64,000 nt of DNA from Geoglobus acetivorans. GTDB taxonomy: Archaea > Halobacteriota > Archaeoglobi > Archaeoglobales > Archaeoglobaceae. Below are positions 51,742 through 61,358 of this stretch, piece by piece. The DNA lies in assembly GCF_039641995.1 (NCBI RefSeq), contig NZ_CP087714.1:930001-994000 (forward strand), read 5' to 3'. The translations under genes were made by a program, and so were the position numbers. Positions within the stretch are counted from its first letter, which is position 1; each line of letters opens with the position of its first letter. The notes beneath the pieces were generated by a model that did no database searches, was not told where the DNA came from, and saw only the letters and a program-made list of their open reading frames with translations.

Positions 51742-52067
51742 TCTTCTGTCAGCTTCAGTAAAGCTTCGGCTATGTCTCCTTTTGCCTCTTCAAGAGCTTC
51801 CCTCGCCTCTTCCTCGCTCACACCGGCCTGTTCCATGATGAGCTTTATGTCGTCTTCGCTTATGACTATTCTCTCTTTAACTTCATAACTCCCTGAAATC
51901 TGGAACGTTTCGACGCCTTTTGCAGTAATTCTAACCACGGATGGGTTTTTGAATATCCATTCTTCTCCCTTGGTCACTATGATCACTTCTTCAGCTTCAA
52001 TCTCATCCATTTCTATTCCCATCTGCTTCATCATCTTCTTCATTTGCTTGGGGTTCATTGGCATCAT
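51738..52067 (-). CDS. nac: Nascent polypeptide-associated complex protein
   Basis: The 109-residue protein has a Met/Lys-rich start, the NAC beta-barrel (IVTKGEEWIFKNPSVVRITAKGV, FQISGSYEVKE) and a C-terminal UBA-like three-helix domain (IKLIMEQAGVSEEEAREAL, GDIAEALLKLTE). Archaeal NAC forms a homodimer that contacts nascent chains at the ribosome exit. A TATA-like element at 52089-52098 is about 26 bases from ATG 52067, favouring a leaderless start there; GTG 52076 is the other candidate. TrmI follows with a four-base overlap. Confidence 0.93.
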   Translation of the reverse strand: MMPMNPKQMKKMMKQMGIEMDEIEAEEVIIVTKGEEWIFKNPSVVRITAKGVETFQISGSYEVKERIVISEDDIKLIMEQAGVSEEEAREALEEAKGDIAEALLKLTEE

Positions 52068-52130
52068 TGGAGACACTTTTCATGTTGTTGTATAAAAATT
52101 GTTCAGTATGCCTTCCAGGTTTTGGGAAGT

Positions 52131-52140
52131 TTTAAATATA
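52131..52140 (+). promoter_or_regulatory. TATA box for the peptide transporter operon
   Basis: TTTAAATATA lies about 70 bases before the ATG at 52206. Transcription would begin near 52162 and leave a leader of about 45 bases carrying the strong site GGAGAGGTGG. The opposite TATA-like element for nac lies 33-42 bases to the left, so this is a compact divergent promoter. Confidence 0.5.
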
Positions 52141-52205
52141 TGTTATTTAATAATTCAGAAACTAACCCTATCGAGTGAACCAACTTGAATGGAGAGGTGG
52201 AACGC

Positions 52206-54548
52206 ATGAAAAAAGCTGGGTTTTTGGTGTTGTTGGCGGCGTTGTTGTTAGCGACAATTCTTCCGGCTGTCGCAGAAGTACTGCCGAATGACGGATACGC
52301 AAATGATATACAGGTATATGCAATGTCCAACGAGGAAACGGCCATAGTATCTGTAGCTAACGGGGAATACGACATCTTTCTGTTTTCAAGGCCTTCAGGT
52401 GCTTACAAAGACCTCGATCCATCAATACTTGACAATCTTGAGCTGATAAGGTCTGCATCGGTTTATGCTGAGCTCACACTCAATCCTGTGCACGACGAAG
52501 GAGACCTCCCGATAGTTACGGTCGGAGACAAGGTATATCTGAACCCGTTCGCCATCAGGGAGGTAAGATATGCAGTCAACTGGCTCATAAGCAGGGAACA
52601 CATAGTTCAGAACATCTATCAGGGCTCTGGAGCAGTTCAGTATGGTGCATTCAACACATTCTACCCGTTCAACGAGAAGATGAAGGACCTCTACAATGCA
52701 CTTGGCCTCACGCCTGAAGGCAATGAGGAGCTCGCAATTCAGATGATTGATGATGCAATGAACAAGGCTGCTCAGAAGCTTGCTGAGGCAGGATACACGC
52801 TTGAAAAGAAGGACGGGAAATGGTACTTTAATGGAGAGCCTGTGGTTATAAAGGGCATCTCGAGAGTTGAGGATGAGAGAAAGGATGTTGGAACTTACTT
52901 TGCAACGGTTCTTGAGAAGGCAGGATTCACGGTCCAGAACAACATCTGGGACAGAAAGAAAGCCATTCAGGCCGTATATCTGACTGATCCGAAGAACTAT
53001 GAGTGGAACTACTATACAGGCGGTTGGGTTGCTGAGGCTGCAGAAGCGTGGCCAGAAACCGAACTGCCGCAGTTCTATTCATCCTGGTACTGGGGCCTTC
53101 CGGGTATCGTCGGATGGCAGCACACACCAACAGTTACAGTCAAAGACCTGATTGATACAATTGGTGGTGCTGATAAGATTCAGCTTAACTACTACAAGGG
53201 CGATAAGCTCAACGAAATTCTGGACTTCACGGTGGATGACATAACAATGCTGCTCGTGAATGGAAAACTGGAGAAAGACAACAAGACCTATACTCTCGAG
53301 AATGTTGACCAGTACTGGGACCTGCAGAAACTCGGGCTGGGACTCGGTATAATGGACTCCGTTAGAGTTTTCACGATCTCTCAGACTGAGTACTTCCCTG
53401 TGAACAAGGACAGAGTTAATGTCAACGCAATGATGGTCGATCCCGTTAGCGGTCTCTATACGAGAAACGCTCTGCTCACCGCACAGACATCCGACAGAAT
53501 TCTCAAGGTCATCGAATACTCTTCGACTGGTGCACTCTTCATGAGCGCATTCAACCCGATTGGAAGCGATGACATCTATGCGATGCTCATCTGGAGGCTC
53601 ATAACATCTCCTGCACTCTGGCTCGACCAGAACGGTGTGTATCAGCCTGTCAAGCTGGAGTACAAGGTTGAGAAAGGCGAGTTCCAGGTGCCAGCGGATG
53701 CGGTGGTTTACAACTCGACAACCGATCAGTGGGAACCTGCCAAGGGTGGCACCGCGAAGGTTAGGGTTACCTACAAGGTCCTCGACTGGGGCAAGTGGCA
53801 CAATGGTGAGCCTGTAACGCCAGCAGATCTGAAGTATTACATAGCATTCATGAAGGAGTGGAGCACGCAGGACGGCGAGAACGATACATACTATGACGAG
53901 AGCCTTGAGGCAAATGCTGAAGTCTTCAACAACATAGAGGGTATTGTCTTCACGGATGATGGCTACGTGGTCTATGGCAACTACGCGCATGTTGTTGCCG
54001 ACGACCTTACTGCAAGCTACTACGCATTCTTCCCTGACCTGCCATGGGAACTCTGGTACGTCATGGGTGAGATGGTAGCAAACGGATATGCTGACCAGAA
54101 ATGGTCCTTCAGTGAAGCATCCGAGGGGATTAACCAGATAGATATGCTGCTCAAAGACCATGTTGATCAGATAAAGAGCGCGCTTGAAGAGATGAAGGGC
54201 AAAGTGCCATCAGCACTTCAGGGAATGGTCTCAGCAGACGAAGCGGCGAAGAGATATGATGCTGACATCAAGTTCATTGACACCTACGGACACGCGGTTA
54301 TAAGCAACGGTCCGTACTTCATTGCAAAGTATGATCCAGAGTCTCTGTACATTGAACTGAAGAGCATGAATCCAAAGCCTGTGGAGACACCGACTCCTGT
54401 TTCAACCCCAACAGAACAGCCAGCAAAGACTGAAACTCCTGCAACAACACCAACCAAAGAAGAAAAGTCAACGCCAGGCTTTGAGGCAGTCTTCGCACTG
54501 GCAGGGCTTCTGGCTGTAGCATACGTCGCCAGAAGAAGGGCCAGGTGA
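52206..54548 (+). CDS. ABC transporter substrate-binding protein with PGF-CTERM anchor
   Basis: The 780-residue protein has a signal peptide (residues 1-24, ending ILPAVA), a large SBP_bac_5 domain typical of peptide/oligopeptide binding proteins, a Thr/Pro-rich stalk (ETPTPVSTPTEQPAKTET), and a C-terminal PGF motif followed by a hydrophobic helix and RRR (TPGFEAVFALAGLLAV then RRR). That end is the PGF-CTERM sorting signal of archaeosortase A substrates, so the protein is lipid-anchored through a stalk. It heads the operon with permeases and ATPases. ATG 52206 follows GGAGAGGTGG by six bases. The natural ligand is unknown. Confidence 0.92.
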   Translation: MKKAGFLVLLAALLLATILPAVAEVLPNDGYANDIQVYAMSNEETAIVSVANGEYDIFLFSRPSGAYKDLDPSILDNLELIRSASVYAELTLNPVHDEGDLPIVTVGDKVYLNPFAIREVRYAVNWLISREHIVQNIYQGSGAVQYGAFNTFYPFNEKMKDLYNALGLTPEGNEELAIQMIDDAMNKAAQKLAEAGYTLEKKDGKWYFNGEPVVIKGISRVEDERKDVGTYFATVLEKAGFTVQNNIWDRKKAIQAVYLTDPKNYEWNYYTGGWVAEAAEAWPETELPQFYSSWYWGLPGIVGWQHTPTVTVKDLIDTIGGADKIQLNYYKGDKLNEILDFTVDDITMLLVNGKLEKDNKTYTLENVDQYWDLQKLGLGLGIMDSVRVFTISQTEYFPVNKDRVNVNAMMVDPVSGLYTRNALLTAQTSDRILKVIEYSSTGALFMSAFNPIGSDDIYAMLIWRLITSPALWLDQNGVYQPVKLEYKVEKGEFQVPADAVVYNSTTDQWEPAKGGTAKVRVTYKVLDWGKWHNGEPVTPADLKYYIAFMKEWSTQDGENDTYYDESLEANAEVFNNIEGIVFTDDGYVVYGNYAHVVADDLTASYYAFFPDLPWELWYVMGEMVANGYADQKWSFSEASEGINQIDMLLKDHVDQIKSALEEMKGKVPSALQGMVSADEAAKRYDADIKFIDTYGHAVISNGPYFIAKYDPESLYIELKSMNPKPVETPTPVSTPTEQPAKTETPATTPTKEEKSTPGFEAVFALAGLLAVAYVARRRAR

Positions 54549-54564
54549 TTAAAGAATTTTCAAA

Positions 54565-54580
54565 ATTTTTTATTTTTATT
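54565..54580 (+). terminator. T-rich element after the binding-protein gene
   Basis: ATTTTTTATTTTTATT follows the stop of the binding protein within 20-35 bases, an archaeal-type oligo-T termination signal. Because the permease genes follow after 98 bases, partial termination here could raise the amount of binding protein over the transporter core. No hairpin is needed in archaea and none is seen. Confidence 0.4.
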
Positions 54581-54646
54581 AACAAATTCTGCGAGCGTCT
54601 GTCCCGTCAAAAATTTTAAAAACAATCTTCAAAAAAAGGTGGGGCA

Positions 54647-55690
54647 ATGAGCTTTGCCAGATATCTTGGAATCAGAATTTTTAATGCTTTATTAGTGCTA
54701 ATATTTGTCACATTTGTTGTATCGATTCTGTTTGTCAAAGTAGCAGAGGATGATGCGAAAACGAGGATTGCTGAGGTAATAAACAATGAGGCAAGGAACC
54801 CGGCAATTTTGAGGCTTAAAGCAAGTGATCCAGAAGCATTTGAAAAATGGAAAAGCAATAGAGAAGAACAGCTGAGGAGAGAATTTGAGCTGGATAAGCC
54901 TTTCTGGGAGAGAGTAATATCCAAAACAAAAAATACTCTGCTGCTTAACTTTGGAAACGCAAGAAGCCCGGTATTTGGTGAGATAAAGGTATCAAAAATT
55001 ATTGAAAAAGCGATTCCAAGAACAGTCCTGCTTTTCACGACTGCTCAGATAATTATAACGTTTATTGGCCTCCTTCTCGGTATAAAAGCAGCTCAAAAGG
55101 CCGGTAAGTTTGTGGACAAGCTTTTATCTGTTCTCGCCATGCTCACCGCAAGTCTCCCAATGTGGTGGGTGGGTATGGTCTTTATCCTTGCATTTTCGTT
55201 CCAGCTTGGAATATTTCCTGCTTCCAGCCTTCCAAATCCAAATCTGGAGGGTTTTGCCTACTATAAGGATCTGCTCTGGAGGATGGTCCTTCCCCTGATA
55301 ACTGTGGTATTCGTCAGCTTTGGAGGCTGGGCATACACCACGAGGAACATAATGATCAGCACCATGCATGAGGATTTCATAACCGTTGCAAGGGCCAAAG
55401 GCGTTCCGGAAAACAGAGTTATATACGGGCATGCTCTCAAAGCAGCATCACCACCCATAGTTACCAACGTTATTATCGGTCTTCTCGGATCCTTAGGTGG
55501 AGCCATAATCACCGAGGCGGTGTTCAACTGGCCCGGTATGGGAAGGCTGTACTGGGTGGCTTTGCAGCAGAGTGAGGTTAATCTGCTCATGGGTGTGACT
55601 TACGTTACGGTTGCGCTCTTCTTGGCTTCGATGATAATTGCCGATGTGATTTACGGCTATCTGGACCCGAGAGTAAGGGTTGGTAGGTGA
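54647..55690 (+). CDS. Peptide ABC transporter permease, DppB type
   Basis: The 347-residue permease has six helices and the DppB features: the first helix (RIFNALLVLIFVTFVVSILF), a large exported loop of about 90 residues rich in charged helices, and the EAA motif region RAKGVPENRVIYGHALKAA, which contacts the ATPases. It pairs with the DppC-type permease encoded next. GGTGGGG precedes ATG 54647. The exported loop is longer than in E. coli DppB, as in other archaeal examples. Confidence 0.93.
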   Translation: MSFARYLGIRIFNALLVLIFVTFVVSILFVKVAEDDAKTRIAEVINNEARNPAILRLKASDPEAFEKWKSNREEQLRREFELDKPFWERVISKTKNTLLLNFGNARSPVFGEIKVSKIIEKAIPRTVLLFTTAQIIITFIGLLLGIKAAQKAGKFVDKLLSVLAMLTASLPMWWVGMVFILAFSFQLGIFPASSLPNPNLEGFAYYKDLLWRMVLPLITVVFVSFGGWAYTTRNIMISTMHEDFITVARAKGVPENRVIYGHALKAASPPIVTNVIIGLLGSLGGAIITEAVFNWPGMGRLYWVALQQSEVNLLMGVTYVTVALFLASMIIADVIYGYLDPRVRVGR

Positions 55691-55697
55691 TCTGGCA

Positions 55698-57125
55698 ATG
55701 AGGCTCGAAGACGTCGTTGACAGCGCAAAAGATTTCCTGTATGAATTCAGGTATCAGAAGGGCGGAATTTTGGGGTTTATTTTGCTCATTCTCCTCATTC
55801 TGGCTGCGGTTTTTGCTCCAAACATCACTTCGCCTGACGTACCTGAGAGATGGTCAAAAGAGTTCTGGGTTGAAAACCCCCCGAACGTCCCGCCTACATG
55901 GATAAACTACTTTTCGTCGGAAAAACTGGCTCCTCATGAGATTCTCTCTCTGGATGACATGCAGGTGGAGGAGCTCGATGGTGGGGGAGTGCTGCTCAGG
56001 ATTGTGTACAAAAACACGTATGATGTCCCTCCGAAGGATATAATTCTGCAGGGTTTTAATGTGTCTTCTTCCGATGCAAGAAATAAACCGCTGATGACGA
56101 TCACTCTGAAGAGGCCGGATGGTAGCGAGGTTGTCCTCATTGAAGATAGAAAAGTTTCCTCCAATACGGTGATTCAGATAGCAACGAATACTGAGGTGAG
56201 AAAAAACGTTTTTGAGTGGGCAAAAAAAGTTTCTGGAGCAAAATTGTCTCCCTCGGAAGAAATAAAGCTTCAGGCGTTGATGGACACAATGAAAATTCTG
56301 TTTGGTAAAGCAGACGAAAACATATTTGAAGGAACCTCCCCCCTGCACGGAGATTATGTGTTTGAAGTGAAAATAACATATCAGGATGGAGATAACACCC
56401 TTGACCTTTCAAACTTAACAGCAATCTTTTCGGGAAGGACCTATGGGTTGATGGGCACCGATAGCAAGGGCAGGGATATCTGGGCAGGACTCGTGTGGGG
56501 AACGAGGGTTTCTCTGTCGGTTGGTATTGCGGTCGCTGTGCTGAGCGTCCTTATTGGGATTGTTTACGGTGTTGCAAGTGCGTATTTTGGAGGGTGGAAA
56601 GACGAGGCCTTGCAGAGGTTTAACGAATTCATGTTCTCCATGCCGGTATTACCAATACTGATTTTGCTGGGTGCATATCTGGGTCATATGGCTCTCTCCC
56701 AGATCGTTCTACTTCTGGTACTTTTCGGATGGGTCGGTGTTGCAAAGGTTGCAAGGAGCATGGCTCTTCAGATAAAGGAGCAGACCTTCGTTGAGGCTGC
56801 AAGAGCTTTGGGTGCTGGCTCAGGAAGGGTTGTCTTCAAGCACATAATGCCACAGATAATGCCCTACGCGTTCTCTCAGATGGCTCTTTCTGTTCCGTAT
56901 GCAGTTATGACTGAAGCTGCCCTGAGCTTTCTTGGCATTGGTGATCCGACGGCAGTAACCTGGGGACAGATGCTTTATGATGCTCAGAATGCTGGAGCCA
57001 CAATAAACGGATACTGGTGGTGGGTGATCCCTCCGGGCTTAGCGATTGCACTGGTTGGACTGGCTTTCGTGCTGATTGGCGTTGCGCTGGACAGGATACT
57101 GAATCCGAGGATGAGGACACTGTGA
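55698..57125 (+). CDS. Peptide ABC transporter permease, DppC type, with large exported insert
   Basis: The 475-residue permease is much longer than the usual 280-300. After the first helix (ILGFILLILLILAAVFAP) comes an exported segment of about 200 residues with beta-rich parts (LLRIVYKNTYDVPPKDIILQ, MTITLKRPDGSEVVLIED), before the MGTDSKGRDIWAGL motif and the usual helices and EAA loop (EAARALGAGSGRVVFKHIMP). The insert could contact the binding protein outside the cell. ATG 55698 is six bases after GGTGAT. Together with DppB it forms the membrane channel. Confidence 0.92.
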   Translation: MRLEDVVDSAKDFLYEFRYQKGGILGFILLILLILAAVFAPNITSPDVPERWSKEFWVENPPNVPPTWINYFSSEKLAPHEILSLDDMQVEELDGGGVLLRIVYKNTYDVPPKDIILQGFNVSSSDARNKPLMTITLKRPDGSEVVLIEDRKVSSNTVIQIATNTEVRKNVFEWAKKVSGAKLSPSEEIKLQALMDTMKILFGKADENIFEGTSPLHGDYVFEVKITYQDGDNTLDLSNLTAIFSGRTYGLMGTDSKGRDIWAGLVWGTRVSLSVGIAVAVLSVLIGIVYGVASAYFGGWKDEALQRFNEFMFSMPVLPILILLGAYLGHMALSQIVLLLVLFGWVGVAKVARSMALQIKEQTFVEAARALGAGSGRVVFKHIMPQIMPYAFSQMALSVPYAVMTEAALSFLGIGDPTAVTWGQMLYDAQNAGATINGYWWWVIPPGLAIALVGLAFVLIGVALDRILNPRMRTL

Positions 57126-57135
57126 GGTGTTGAAG

Positions 57136-58092
57136 ATGCTGCTTGAGGTTAACAATCTACGAACTCACTTTTTCACAACGCGAGGTGTTGTCAGAGGAGT
57201 GGACGGTGTGAGCTTTACTCTTGAAAAGGGAAATGTTCTGGGTCTTGCCGGAGAAAGTGGATGTGGAAAATCGACTCTTGGGTATTCGCTCATAAGGCTT
57301 GTCCCACCTCCTGGAAAAATTGTAGAAGGGCGAATTGAACTTGATGGCATGGAACTGGTGTCGATGAGCGAAAATGAGTTCAGGAAAGAAATCAGGTGGA
57401 AGAGGATATCCATGGTGTTTCAGGGAGCCATGAACGCTCTGAATCCCGTTTACACTATCGGTTACCAGATGATGGAGCCCTTCAAGTACCACACTGATAT
57501 TCCTGAAAGTGAGGCCAAAGAGAGTATTGCGAAATATCTTGAGTATGTTGGTCTGGATCCTGAAATAGTGAACAGATATCCGCATGAGCTTAGTGGTGGG
57601 ATGAAGCAGAGAGTAATGATTGCAATGGCTCTTCTCCTTGAGCCTGATCTGGTCATTGCAGATGAACCCACAACGGCTCTTGATGTCATCGTTCAGGCTC
57701 AGATAATCAATCTTCTGAAGAAACTGAAAAAGGACCTGGGGATCTCGCTTATTTTCATCACACATGATCTGAGCATTCTGGCAGAAGTTTCTGACAGGAT
57801 TGCCATAATGTATGCAGGAAAGATAGTAGAGATTGGAGACAGTGACCGAATTTACAGGGATCCAAAGCATCCATACACTCAGAAGCTGCTTGCGGCTATT
57901 CCGAGAGTCCACGAAAAAGTTGATAAGCTGGAGTTCATTCCGGGTGCCCCGCCAAATCTGGCAAACCCTCCCTCTGGGTGCCGGTTCCATCCAAGATGCC
58001 CCTATGCAAGCAGGATATGCAGGGAAAAGGAGCCGGAGAGGACGATTCTCAGTGATGGGCGGGAGGTTTACTGTCATAATGTTTCAGGGTGA
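57136..58092 (+). CDS. Peptide ABC transporter ATPase, DppD type
   Basis: The 318-residue ATPase has Walker A GESGCGKST, Q-loop MVFQGAMNALNPV, signature HELSGGMKQR, Walker B DLVIADEPTTALD and His in FITHDLS, then the oligopeptide-specific C-terminal domain with the Cys cluster CRFHPRCPYA-x-x-x-C, which in these families binds an Fe-S cluster. It powers peptide uptake with the DppF-type partner. GAGGTG precedes ATG 57136, which lies 10 bases after the DppC stop. Confidence 0.95.
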   Translation: MLLEVNNLRTHFFTTRGVVRGVDGVSFTLEKGNVLGLAGESGCGKSTLGYSLIRLVPPPGKIVEGRIELDGMELVSMSENEFRKEIRWKRISMVFQGAMNALNPVYTIGYQMMEPFKYHTDIPESEAKESIAKYLEYVGLDPEIVNRYPHELSGGMKQRVMIAMALLLEPDLVIADEPTTALDVIVQAQIINLLKKLKKDLGISLIFITHDLSILAEVSDRIAIMYAGKIVEIGDSDRIYRDPKHPYTQKLLAAIPRVHEKVDKLEFIPGAPPNLANPPSGCRFHPRCPYASRICREKEPERTILSDGREVYCHNVSG

Positions 58093-58097
58093 TCATT

Positions 58098-59108
58098 ATG
58101 GGACAGAATGTGGAGCTGAAGGTCGAGGGACTGAAAAAGTACTTCCCTGTTAAAAGGGGGATAAAAAGCGTATTGAAAAGAGAGCCTCCCAGATTTGTCA
58201 GAGCCGTAGATGGGATTTCGTTTGAAATTAGAAAGCAGCAAATTTTTGCTCTTGTTGGCGAGTCTGGTTGCGGGAAAACAACAACGGGAAAGCTGATAAT
58301 GAAACTTATTGAACCGACAGAGGGAAGGATTTTTCTGAGAGGAAAGGATGTGTCTCATCTTAAGTCGAAAGATGAGGTGCTGAAATACAGAAAAACGGTT
58401 CAGATGATATATCAGGATCCCTTTTCTTCCATCAATCCGAGATTCAGGGTATATGATGTTCTGGAGGAGCCCCTTATAATCCATGGGGTGGGCGATAGCA
58501 GGTCAGAAAGGGAGGAGCTCATACACAGAGCGCTTGAGCTGGTGAGGCTAACACCTCCAGATGAATTTGTGAGCAGGTTCCCTCACATGCTCAGCGGAGG
58601 ACAGAGACAGAGAGTTGCGATTGCGAGGGCGATTATTCTGAACCCGGAGTTTGTGGTCGCGGATGAGCCTGTTTCCATGCTTGACGTTTCAATCAGGGCA
58701 GAAATTCTTGAGCTTATGAGAAAACTGAGAAACGATCTCGGTCTGACCTACCTCTACATCACTCACGACCTCTCAACTGCAAGATACTTTTCAGACTGGA
58801 TTGGAGTGATGTATCTCGGCAGGATAATCGAGATGGGTGAGGTTGACAGGGTGATTGACAATCCACTACACCCGTATACAAAAGCGCTGCTTGAAGCAGT
58901 TCCGGAACCTGATCCCGAAAGAAAGGATATTATCAAAATGCTTCCCATAAAGGGTGAAGTTCCAAGTGCCATCAATATTCCTCCGGGATGCAGATTCCAT
59001 CCCAGGTGCATCCACGCAAAAGAGGGTCTGTGTAATGTTAAGCACCCGGAAACAGTGGAATTTGAGAGGAATCATTACGTCGAGTGCCATCTTGCCGGAA
59101 GCGTATGA
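58098..59108 (+). CDS. Peptide ABC transporter ATPase, DppF type
   Basis: The 336-residue ATPase has Walker A GESGCGKTT, Q-loop MIYQDPFSSINP, signature MLSGGQRQR, Walker B EFVVADEPVSMLD and YITHDLS, with the C-terminal CRFHPRCIHAKEGLC Cys cluster. The N-terminal linker (YFPVKRGIKSVLKREPP) is typical of DppF/OppF. ATG 58098 follows GGGTGATC, five bases away, and GTG 58089 is less likely. The last gene of the operon starts inside its stop codon. Confidence 0.95.
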   Translation: MGQNVELKVEGLKKYFPVKRGIKSVLKREPPRFVRAVDGISFEIRKQQIFALVGESGCGKTTTGKLIMKLIEPTEGRIFLRGKDVSHLKSKDEVLKYRKTVQMIYQDPFSSINPRFRVYDVLEEPLIIHGVGDSRSEREELIHRALELVRLTPPDEFVSRFPHMLSGGQRQRVAIARAIILNPEFVVADEPVSMLDVSIRAEILELMRKLRNDLGLTYLYITHDLSTARYFSDWIGVMYLGRIIEMGEVDRVIDNPLHPYTKALLEAVPEPDPERKDIIKMLPIKGEVPSAINIPPGCRFHPRCIHAKEGLCNVKHPETVEFERNHYVECHLAGSV

Positions 59109-59581
59109 GTCTCAAAACCGACATTAAGAAATTTTTGAAACTTTTAAGGTTTAAAGAGGTGAAAATCGGATTACTGATGCTGGTTTTTGCTGCATTACTG
59201 GCACTAATTTCGATGTATCCGTCTTATGTGAGTTTTTCTCTGTCCGGGAGCCTGGAAAAGCATGATGTGATGAGTGTAAATGAGATGCTACCTTCCGGGG
59301 ATCTCAGAGGGGGTAAAATTGTACTGAGGTCAAATTATTCAAAGATCGTCATCTTCTCCACCAATTCCACTCTCGAAGAAACTTTTACCGGGGAGAAGAT
59401 AATAGATCTCACCCAGCCCCGGCTCAAAATCTCTGTCGTTGAGGGTGCTGTGGATTATTCCCTCACGGGAAGTGTTGTTAGATATCCATATTCTCTCTTA
59501 GGCTATCTGGCTTTAATTCTGATGGTTTCTGGCACGGTAATCGTCAACATTGGGTTGATGAAAATCTTTTCAGAGCTTTAA
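59105..59581 (+). CDS. Two-helix membrane protein at end of peptide transporter operon
   Basis: The 158-residue protein has a basic cytoplasmic start, a helix at about residues 22-42 (IGLLMLVFAALLALISM), an exported domain of about 80 residues that looks beta-rich (GGKIVLRSNYSKIVIFSTNST), and a second helix near the end (LLGYLALILMVSGTVIV). Its ATG 59105 overlaps the DppF stop, so it is coupled to the transporter. I do not recognise a family. It may be an accessory subunit of the importer. Confidence 0.7.
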   Translation: MSLKTDIKKFLKLLRFKEVKIGLLMLVFAALLALISMYPSYVSFSLSGSLEKHDVMSVNEMLPSGDLRGGKIVLRSNYSKIVIFSTNSTLEETFTGEKIIDLTQPRLKISVVEGAVDYSLTGSVVRYPYSLLGYLALILMVSGTVIVNIGLMKIFSEL

Positions 59582-59599
59582 TCTGGCATTTGGGCGAAA

Positions 59600-61000
59600 T
59601 TACTGGCCTTTCGTGTCATTTCCAACGACAGGTCTCGTCCAGTTGCCAAAAAGTATCCACCAGAGAGCCACAGATCCAGTTATGTAATTGCTAATGGCCA
59701 TCCCAATCCACAAACCCTTCACACCCAGTCCTATTGTAATCGCAAACAGATATGCCAGACTGTTTCTCAGAACCCAGAGCCTCAACAGTCCGAACAGCAT
59801 AACTGGCTTGGTATGTCCTGAGCCCCTTGCGATGGCTCTTGATGTGAGATAAACTGTGAAGAAGATAACTGACGGACCCATTATCAAAATGAAATCCGCA
59901 ACCTGGTTTATAAGCTCCTCATCTCCTGGCGAGAACAGGGCCGCAACCTGATATCTGAACGGAATCAGTACGAGTATGCCGGCAGCCATTATGGCTGATC
60001 CGTAAACAGAGGTCCTCTTTGCGATGCTTTTGGCTCTCATGTACATTCCGGCTCCGAGACTCTGCCCTATCATTGTGGACGTTGCTCCCAGCATTCCCGC
60101 TATAAATACATGGAACAGGCTCAGCAACCTGTCCGCAATCCCCCATGCTGCAAGAGGGGCGGGGCCAAGGATGCTTATGATGTGGACAAGAATGACAAAA
60201 CCGCTCGCCTCTCCCGCGGTCAGGGCAGAGATGGGGTAGCCTATTCTGGCAATCTGAACGATGAAGTTTCTGTCTGGCATGAGCGTACTGAGGGTCAGGT
60301 AATGGCCTTCAATGCCTTTCAGTGCAATATATGTTATTGAGACGGCCGCCACAATCATCTCGCTGATCACTGTTGCGATTGCGGCACCCTCTACCCCGAG
60401 AGCCTCGATCCCGAAATATCCGAATATGAATACCGGATCCAGTACGACGTTGATAATGACTCCGAGACTTCGGATCTTCAGTGGAGTCATTGTGTTTCCT
60501 GCAGCTGCATAAATCGCAGAAAAGCTCTCATAAATTGCGATGAAGGGTATGCCAAGCGAGATTATTCTGGCATATCCTGTAGCGTATTCGAGTGTGGTTT
60601 CTGGTACACCCACAACCGACAGAAATGACCTGACAGCGAGGAAACTCACGGCAGCTATGGGTATGCCAAACATTATGGAGAGTGTAAGCACCTGACCTCC
60701 TGCCTTGGTTGCCCGGCCATAATCGCCCATGCCCCAGTACTGTGATACAAGTGCAAGCCCCGCAGAGAACACACCAGCTGCAACAGAGACTATCAGCCAG
60801 ATAACTGGCCAGGATGCACTTACAGATGCTAAAGCGTCTCTGCCCACCCTTCCAAGCCAGTATATGTCTGCCATAGAGTACATTATGTTCAGCGCTTCAC
60901 TCGCTGCTATTGGCATTCCGAGCTTTATCATTACTTTCAGAATGCTGTCCTCGAGAACCCAGTTGTTTTTGCGTTCGCCATCCGATACGAATTCTCCCAC
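59600..61000 (-). CDS. MATE family efflux transporter
   Basis: The 466-residue protein has 12 helices in two halves and MATE-type segments (IAASEALNIMYSMADIYWLGRVG in the first helices, IYAAAGNTMTPL, RAIARGSGHTKPVMLFG). MATE proteins export drugs or metabolites against H+ or Na+. GTG 61000 is about 26 bases downstream of the TATA-like TTATATTTATTA near 61025-61036 on the minus strand, so it is the likely leaderless start. The frame stays open to 61075 but its extra residues look non-hydrophobic and unlike the family. It converges with the dpp operon, 18 bases apart. Confidence 0.9.
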   Translation of the reverse strand: MGEFVSDGERKNNWVLEDSILKVMIKLGMPIAASEALNIMYSMADIYWLGRVGRDALASVSASWPVIWLIVSVAAGVFSAGLALVSQYWGMGDYGRATKAGGQVLTLSIMFGIPIAAVSFLAVRSFLSVVGVPETTLEYATGYARIISLGIPFIAIYESFSAIYAAAGNTMTPLKIRSLGVIINVVLDPVFIFGYFGIEALGVEGAAIATVISEMIVAAVSITYIALKGIEGHYLTLSTLMPDRNFIVQIARIGYPISALTAGEASGFVILVHIISILGPAPLAAWGIADRLLSLFHVFIAGMLGATSTMIGQSLGAGMYMRAKSIAKRTSVYGSAIMAAGILVLIPFRYQVAALFSPGDEELINQVADFILIMGPSVIFFTVYLTSRAIARGSGHTKPVMLFGLLRLWVLRNSLAYLFAITIGLGVKGLWIGMAISNYITGSVALWWILFGNWTRPVVGNDTKGQ

Positions 61001-61188
61001 GAAAATTGAAAGTTGTCTGGTTAATAAATATAATTGTTCTTCTATAATCAATAGAATTTTTGCAAACTGGTGCATAATCAGAACTTGTGTATCTTCTGTG
61101 CTGCATGTGTGGGTGTAGTTTCACACCAGATGGTTGGGATAAACGGTCTGACGAAACACTTTTCAAACTCTCGCATGATTTCACTTCA

Positions 61189-61260
61189 GCCCCCGTAGGG
61201 TAGTGGATATCCTGAGGGTCTCCGGAACCCTCGACCCGGGTTCAATTCCCGGCGGGGGCG
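61189..61260 (+). tRNA. tRNA-Arg (anticodon CCG)
   Basis: The 72-base cloverleaf has acceptor GCCCCCG paired with CGGGGGC, a D arm (TAGGGTAGTGGATATCCTG), anticodon stem AGGGT/ACCCT enclosing loop CTCCGGA with anticodon CCG, and T arm CCGGG-TTCAATT-CCCGG. The discriminator base is G at 61260. No intron or encoded CCA is seen. Confidence 0.94.
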
Positions 61261-61358
61261 CTCCATTTTCTGGTACTAATCCCTACCCCATAACTTTCAG
61301 TCCGCTCTATACAGATCTACTTTTCGAATCAGCTCTCCAGAAAACCCCTTTAAAGACT

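Noticed and set aside
53079-54161. 360-codon open frame opposite the binding-protein gene
   Set aside because: Shadow frame; the plus-strand gene has a signal peptide, SBP fold and PGF-CTERM end.
57157-58077. 306-codon open frame opposite the DppD gene
   Set aside because: Shadow frame; the ABC ATPase on the plus strand has all motifs.
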